A DNA stretch of 64,000 bases, from positions 444,627,038 to 444,691,037 of the forward strand of contig NC_081413.1 of assembly GCF_030272615.1 (NCBI RefSeq), read 5' to 3'. The notes beneath the pieces are model-generated. The model was given only the letters and a program-made list of their open reading frames with translations, was not told the DNA's origin and made no database searches. A program made the position numbers and the translations under genes. Positions 62,009 to 64,000 of this stretch are shown here, in pieces (position 1 is the first letter of the stretch; each line of letters starts with the position of its first letter). Source of the DNA: Cryptomeria japonica. Lineage: Eukaryota; Streptophyta; Pinopsida; Cupressales; Cupressaceae.

Positions 62009-62098
62009 TCATTTCAAAGATTGCATTGTCATATAAGGTTTTGTTGTAGGGTGGCAGATTGAGGATTTGGCCTCCAACTAGATAGGACTTGCTTGAAG

Positions 62099-63210
62099 AT
62101 GGTGCGAAGAGGAAATAGAAATGGTGGAGCGCATGGAAATGCAAACCCTATTCTGATGGAAATGTTGAGAGTTATTGCAGCCCGATTAGAAGCTGTTAAA
62201 ATGGCCTAGAGAAGAGGTCAACATGTTGAAGATGTGAGCAAAGATGAAGAAGAAGAAGTGGCAGTTGGAGAACAAGGAGGAAATCCACCGATGAACGATC
62301 TGGATGAAGAAAGGTTTATAAGAGCATTGTTAAGAGAGAATACCAAACCACATTTACCCCACTGAATTATGATGGCAGGTTGGATTCAGATGAATTATTT
62401 GATTGGATCACAAAGATGGAAAAGTACTTTTATTTTGAGGGCACCATGGAAGATAGAAAGGTGTGATATTCTTGCACTAAGTTGAAAGGTCATGCATCTC
62501 TTTGGTGGGAACATTTGTAGGTTGATAGATAAAGAAGAGGTAAAAAGAAGATCAAATCTTGGGAGCAGATGGTTAGCAAGTTGAAATTAAATTTTATGCC
62601 TGCCCATTATCAAGTGAATCTATTCCAAAAGTTGCAGAACCTAAAGAAAAAGGAATCGACTATGAAGGAGTATACCAAAGCATTCTACAAGTTGAATATC
62701 AAATCCGAACATATTGATGATGAGATTGAACAAGTTGCTAGATATTTGAATGGGTTGAAGATGTCTATACAAGATTAACTCAATTTAATCAAGTTGGAGA
62801 GTGTTGAGGAAGCTTATCCATATGCCCTAAAGGAAGAAGAAAAGTTGAACAATAGACATGAGTAGAAGATAAGAGGTAGAGGTGGAAGGTTTTTGAGAGG
62901 AAGATTTCAAGGAGAGAGCTACTTTGGAGGAAGAAAACCCTGTACAGATCAGAATAAAGAAAAGGAAGTTAGCAAAGATGGTAGGTCATACCAGAAGGAT
63001 GATAGAATTGTTTACTGGAGGAGAGAACCTCATGGATACCGGAATGAGGGTTATGGAAAAGAAGATAGAAGATAAGATAAAAGAGTGTTTAGAGGAACCT
63101 TCTTTAAGTGCGCAAGAGAAGGACATCATGATTTTGAATATAGGAAGACAAAGAATACTAGAAGAGCAACATTGGTACAATAAGACCATATCAGATCTAC
63201 TAATAAATCA
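62099..63210 (+). pseudogene. Gypsy gag
   Basis: Starts MVRRGNRNGG at 62099. Stops include a TAG near 62203, and frame changes follow near 62.35 kb. An open piece (62569-62778) has VSKLKLNFMPAHYQVNLFQKLQNLKKKESTM, the Retrotrans_gag pattern, then EYTKAFYKLNIKSEHIDDE. A Gly/Arg-rich tail (62880-62935) and a GHHDFEY knuckle remnant near 63120 follow. TAG or TAA stops near 62518 and 62529 fall at probable Gln positions. Confidence 0.7.
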
Positions 63211-63222
63211 GAAGATGGATAA

Positions 63223-63570
63223 TTGTTGTTGATGGGGAGAGCTTTGTGTCATACTAGAGATGATGAAGATCCCTTGCAGAGGAAGAATTTTTTCAAGACT
63301 AGATGTAATGTATCCGGTAAGTGTTGTAAAGTTATAATTGATGGTGGTAGTTCATATAATCTTATTTTAGAGGAGATGGTGAATATGTTGAATTTGGAGA
63401 GATTGAAGCACCCTAAACCTTATCAGATAGCATGTATTCAGGATGATCATAAGATACTAGTAAGTGAACAATGTTTGGTGAAATTGAAGATTAGATCTTA
63501 TCATGATGATTTTTTGTGTGATATTATGCCTATGGATATTTGTCATATTTTGTTGGGTAGCCCTTGTTAG
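63223..63570 (+). pseudogene. Gypsy aspartic protease
   Basis: Open frame with KVIIDGGSSYNLILEEMV (active-site DGG where D[ST]G is usual), CLVKLKIRSYHDDFLCDIMPMDICHILLGSP, the full protease order of plant Gypsy elements. The first conserved small residue after Asp is Gly, the same change as in the Gypsy remnant at 29.2 kb. A TAG follows at 63568-63570. Confidence 0.75.
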
Positions 63571-64000
63571 TATGATAGATGAGCAATACATGATGGGAAG
63601 AAGAAAATATATAGTATTATTGCAAATGAGATAAAGCAGACCTTGTTGCCCTTGGAAAAGCCTTTGAAGAGTGAAGTTTGTACAAGTACTAGAATTTGTC
63701 TAGTGAATGGAAGGAAATTCTTGGATGGAATGAGACATGAGAAAGTGTGTTTTGCTTTAGTTCCTAAGAAGACTGAGGATCTGAAAAATGAAGAAGAAGA
63801 ACCGAAGGAGATAAAGGAGTTGTTGACAGAATATGGAGACATCATTTCAGATAATGTACCTGATGGATTACCCCCTATGAGAAGTATTAGTCATTGCATG
63901 GACCTAATTCTCGGAGCTAGTTTTCTTGATAAAGCAACACACCAGATGAACCAATAGAGAATGAGGATTTGAATAGACAAGTGCATGAATTTTTTGAGGA
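63571..64000 (+). pseudogene. Gypsy pol, linker to start of reverse transcriptase (cut by window end)
   Basis: After a stop, the frame from 63643 contains KELLTEYGDIISDNVPDGLPPMRSISHCMDLI, the conserved segment just before the RT palm in Gypsy pol. It is interrupted by a TAG at 63955-63957, and the window ends before the RT catalytic motifs. Confidence 0.7.

Noticed and set aside
1-64000. tRNA, rRNA, CRISPR arrays, bacterial operons or riboswitches
   Set aside because: No cloverleaf with a full acceptor stem, no regular spacer array and no bacterial gene layout were seen. TGGTATCAGAGC words are primer-binding sites, not tRNA genes.

Overview
The window looks like a slice of intergenic DNA from a large, repeat-rich plant nuclear genome. 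I see no convincing intact host gene. Almost everything recognisable is a retrotransposon in some stage of decay. There are plant L1-type LINE domains, Copia and Gypsy polyproteins, primer-binding sites of the plant initiator-tRNA-Met type, and stops that look like cytosine deamination. The stacked, old insertions would fit a gymnosperm or another giant plant genome, but the species cannot be fixed from the sequence.

Layout. 1-3219: the 3' part of an LTR element (copy A) with its 3' LTR. 3220-8397: mostly unassigned AT-rich DNA, with a LINE RNase H fragment (about 3.4-3.7 kb, minus) and a faint gene-like patch near 4.4-5.0 kb. 8412-23520: one LINE of about 7.7 kb, framed by a degenerate 14-bp target duplication. 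It is split by a solo LTR (9033-9857, perfect 5-bp TSD) and by a complete LTR element (copy B, 12802-19410). 24-29.7 kb: decayed minus-strand coding remnants, including Gypsy gag-protease. 29923-36526: a second complete element (copy C, minus, TSD ATTTT). 38489-45935: a full-length Copia element (minus, TSD TGTGA). 45955-57254: a large gag-only element (minus) with direct repeats of about 3.5 and 3.7 kb. 57.7-59.3 kb: microsatellites. 59.5-60.9 kb: a truncated gag-bearing relative (copy D). 61-64 kb: a Gypsy element running off the window edge.

How the parts may work together. Copies B and C carry a coiled-coil gag-like protein with an array of four CCHC knuckles and a second long ORF (ORF2) of unknown function. 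They have no protease, integrase, reverse transcriptase or RNase H. Their polypurine tract and LTR start are almost identical to those of the neighbouring Copia element, which encodes all those enzymes, so a parasite/helper pair is plausible. The LINE carries an extra ORF after RNase H (ORF3). Part of it resembles a segment of ORF2, and both proteins then run through a polar spacer into a coiled-coil tail. A shared accessory protein in two unrelated retrotransposon classes is the most interesting signal in the window.

No ORF of useful length is clean. Stops are mostly TAG, often where the sister copy or the family has Gln or Trp, as expected of long-methylated, deaminated DNA.
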